In this document: positions 63,021 through 64,000 of the stretch, in pieces
How positions within the stretch are numbered: the first letter of the stretch is position 1
Layout of the letters: each line of letters begins with the position of its first letter
NCBI GenBank assembly: GCA_029243395.1
Contig: JAQWSE010000013.1
Span: 186,001 to 250,000 of the forward strand
DNA from: Paracoccaceae bacterium
GTDB taxonomy: Bacteria; Pseudomonadota; Alphaproteobacteria; Rhodobacterales; Rhodobacteraceae
Reading direction: 5' to 3'
Length of the DNA: 64,000 nt
Program-made: the position numbers and the translations under genes
Notes under the pieces: generated by a model
Database searches by the model: none
Told to the model about the DNA's origin: nothing
The model's input: only the letters and a program-made list of their open reading frames with translations

Positions 63021-63560
63021 ATGCATTATTCAGCAATAACTCAATTTTGGTTTGATGAAATAAAACCTGATAAATGGTTTGAAAAAGATGAAAATTTTGA
63101 CTCCATTTTATCTAAAAAATTTTCAAACCAGGTACTGTTAGCTCTAGCAAACAAGTTGGACCATTGGGAAAAAAATTTGGAGAGTTGTATTAGTTTAATT
63201 CTATTGTTGGATCAGTTTACAAGGAATATTTATAGAGATAAAGCAAAGGCTTTTTCAGGGGATCCAAAGGCTTTAGATTTAAGCTTGCATGCAATTAAAA
63301 ATGACTATTTACAAAGTGAAAATGGGGCATGGAGACATTTCATACTAATGCCTATGATGCATAGCGAAAATCTTGCTATTCAGGAAATGTCCTTACCTCT
63401 TTTTAAAAAATATACTAATCAGAGAACCTTTGAATTTGCAAAAAAACATCATGATATTATATGTAAATTTAATAGATTTCCCCATAGAAATCAGATGCTT
63501 GGAAGAAAATCCTCAAATGAGGAACTGCTCTTTCTAAGTGAACCAGGTTCCTCATTTTAA
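63021..63560 (+). CDS. DUF924-family protein
   Basis: 179 residues. ITQFWFDEIKPDKWF, LLLDQFTRNIYRDKAKAFSGD, MPMMHSE and the C-terminal RFPHRNQMLGRKSSNEELLFL are the family signature (TPR-like helical fold). Found in many bacteria, function unknown. Confidence 0.92.
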   Translation: MHYSAITQFWFDEIKPDKWFEKDENFDSILSKKFSNQVLLALANKLDHWEKNLESCISLILLLDQFTRNIYRDKAKAFSGDPKALDLSLHAIKNDYLQSENGAWRHFILMPMMHSENLAIQEMSLPLFKKYTNQRTFEFAKKHHDIICKFNRFPHRNQMLGRKSSNEELLFLSEPGSSF

Positions 63561-63604
63561 TTAGACTGGCAATCATTACTTATCGAAGGTATTGGAAAAA
63601 ATAA

Positions 63605-64000
63605 ATGTGGATGCCCTCAAAATCTGTCTTAAGTGGTCACATTTCCATGCTAAGTTTTTCTATATTAGTCTCGGTTTCCTTTGTTGCAGGTTCAAGAATA
63701 GCTAATGATATCGAACCGAATGCGGTGACGTTTTCACGTTTTCTGATAGCTCTAATTTTCATTTCAATTGTCCTCACCATCCAGGATAAGTGGACGCACT
63801 CTAAATTATTGTCTTTTTGGAAATCAGCTATTTTGGGTTCATTAATAGCTATTTACTTCATCACCATGTTTGAAGGTTTGAAAACGGCTTCTTCGACCTC
63901 TATGGCTGTGGTTTTTACGCTTACCCCGGTATTAGCTGGGTTCTTTGATTTATTCTTTTCTGGTCGTAGGATGTTAGGAAAAGTTTGGACTATTGTTTTG
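63605..64000 (+). CDS. EamA/DMT-superfamily permease, cut by the window end
   Basis: The first 132 codons are visible, starting at ATG 63605 (ATG 63611 is possible). Helices and the EamA half-repeat pattern are recognisable (NAVTFSRFLIALIFISIVL, SSTSMAVVFTLTPVLAGFFDLFF). The rest lies beyond base 64000. Confidence 0.85.
   Translation, partial: MWMPSKSVLSGHISMLSFSILVSVSFVAGSRIANDIEPNAVTFSRFLIALIFISIVLTIQDKWTHSKLLSFWKSAILGSLIAIYFITMFEGLKTASSTSMAVVFTLTPVLAGFFDLFFSGRRMLGKVWTIVL

Overview
The window looks like a chromosome segment of an AT-rich marine alphaproteobacterium. Pointers are a large class II (B12-dependent) ribonucleotide reductase, a TakP-like TRAP transporter, an aa3-type cytochrome oxidase subunit I followed by a DUF2244 gene, a Bpt-type aminoacyl-tRNA-protein transferase, a fused ATP sulfurylase/APS kinase and several EamA permeases. 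TTG start codons are common: ilvH, metA and the sulfurylase are the best supported. I do not name a genus.

Left core (1-21,700): the 3' part of an aldehyde dehydrogenase; a giant tail-anchored coiled-coil protein; nrdJ; ilvI-ilvH on the minus strand; a dctP-dctQ-dctM TRAP operon whose large permease carries a ~320-residue soluble C-terminal extension; bpt; a P-loop ATPase-metA pair; lipB-ctaD-DUF2244; and a tRNA-Leu(GAG).

Accessory region (about 21,680-43,600): the 3' end of the tRNA-Leu is the start of a patchwork. Just after it lies a truncated tyrosine recombinase. Then, at about 22,100-31,800, comes a block of clearly higher GC: an NMT1/SsuA-type ABC transporter, two SDR dehydrogenases, a NodB-family deacetylase/amidohydrolase, a class-III PLP enzyme of phospho-lyase type, an APH/hydroxylysine-kinase-like kinase, an agmatinase-family ureohydrolase and a divergent LysR regulator. 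Together these look like one imported catabolic unit for an unidentified nitrogen-containing, probably guanidino and/or hydroxyl-bearing, compound. Beyond it, DNA returns to low GC and is full of repeats: inverted copies of the tRNA-Leu 3' end, a 138-bp direct repeat, and a ~115-bp direct repeat bracketing a solute-binding-protein-like gene plus an enolase-superfamily gene. There are also gene scraps (helicase N-terminus, EamA N-terminus, second integrase N-terminus, serine-recombinase helix-turn-helix), a dense GANTC cluster and a family of 35-39-residue ORFs. Intact genes scattered here are an RraA-like protein, a cupin, a CMD/AhpD-like protein, an EamA permease and a NYN-domain protein.

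Right core (43,700-64,000): aminotransferases, GFA and DUF4177 proteins, a cyclic-nucleotide-binding-domain protein, UPF0178, a cupin, a BLUF photoreceptor protein, a cold-shock protein with a structured leader, a DUF123 protein, a histone-deacetylase-family hydrolase, three EamA permeases (one cut by the window edge), a Tas-like aldo-keto reductase, a Sel1 protein, cytochrome b561, a periplasmic rhodanese, GST, YajQ, Sat-CysC with CysQ, a VOC protein and DUF924.

Two genes (DUF2244 at about 18.5-19.0 kb and EamA at about 52.2-53.1 kb) have well-conserved N-termini but no ATG/GTG/TTG before them. They either use rare ATA/ATT starts or carry indels.
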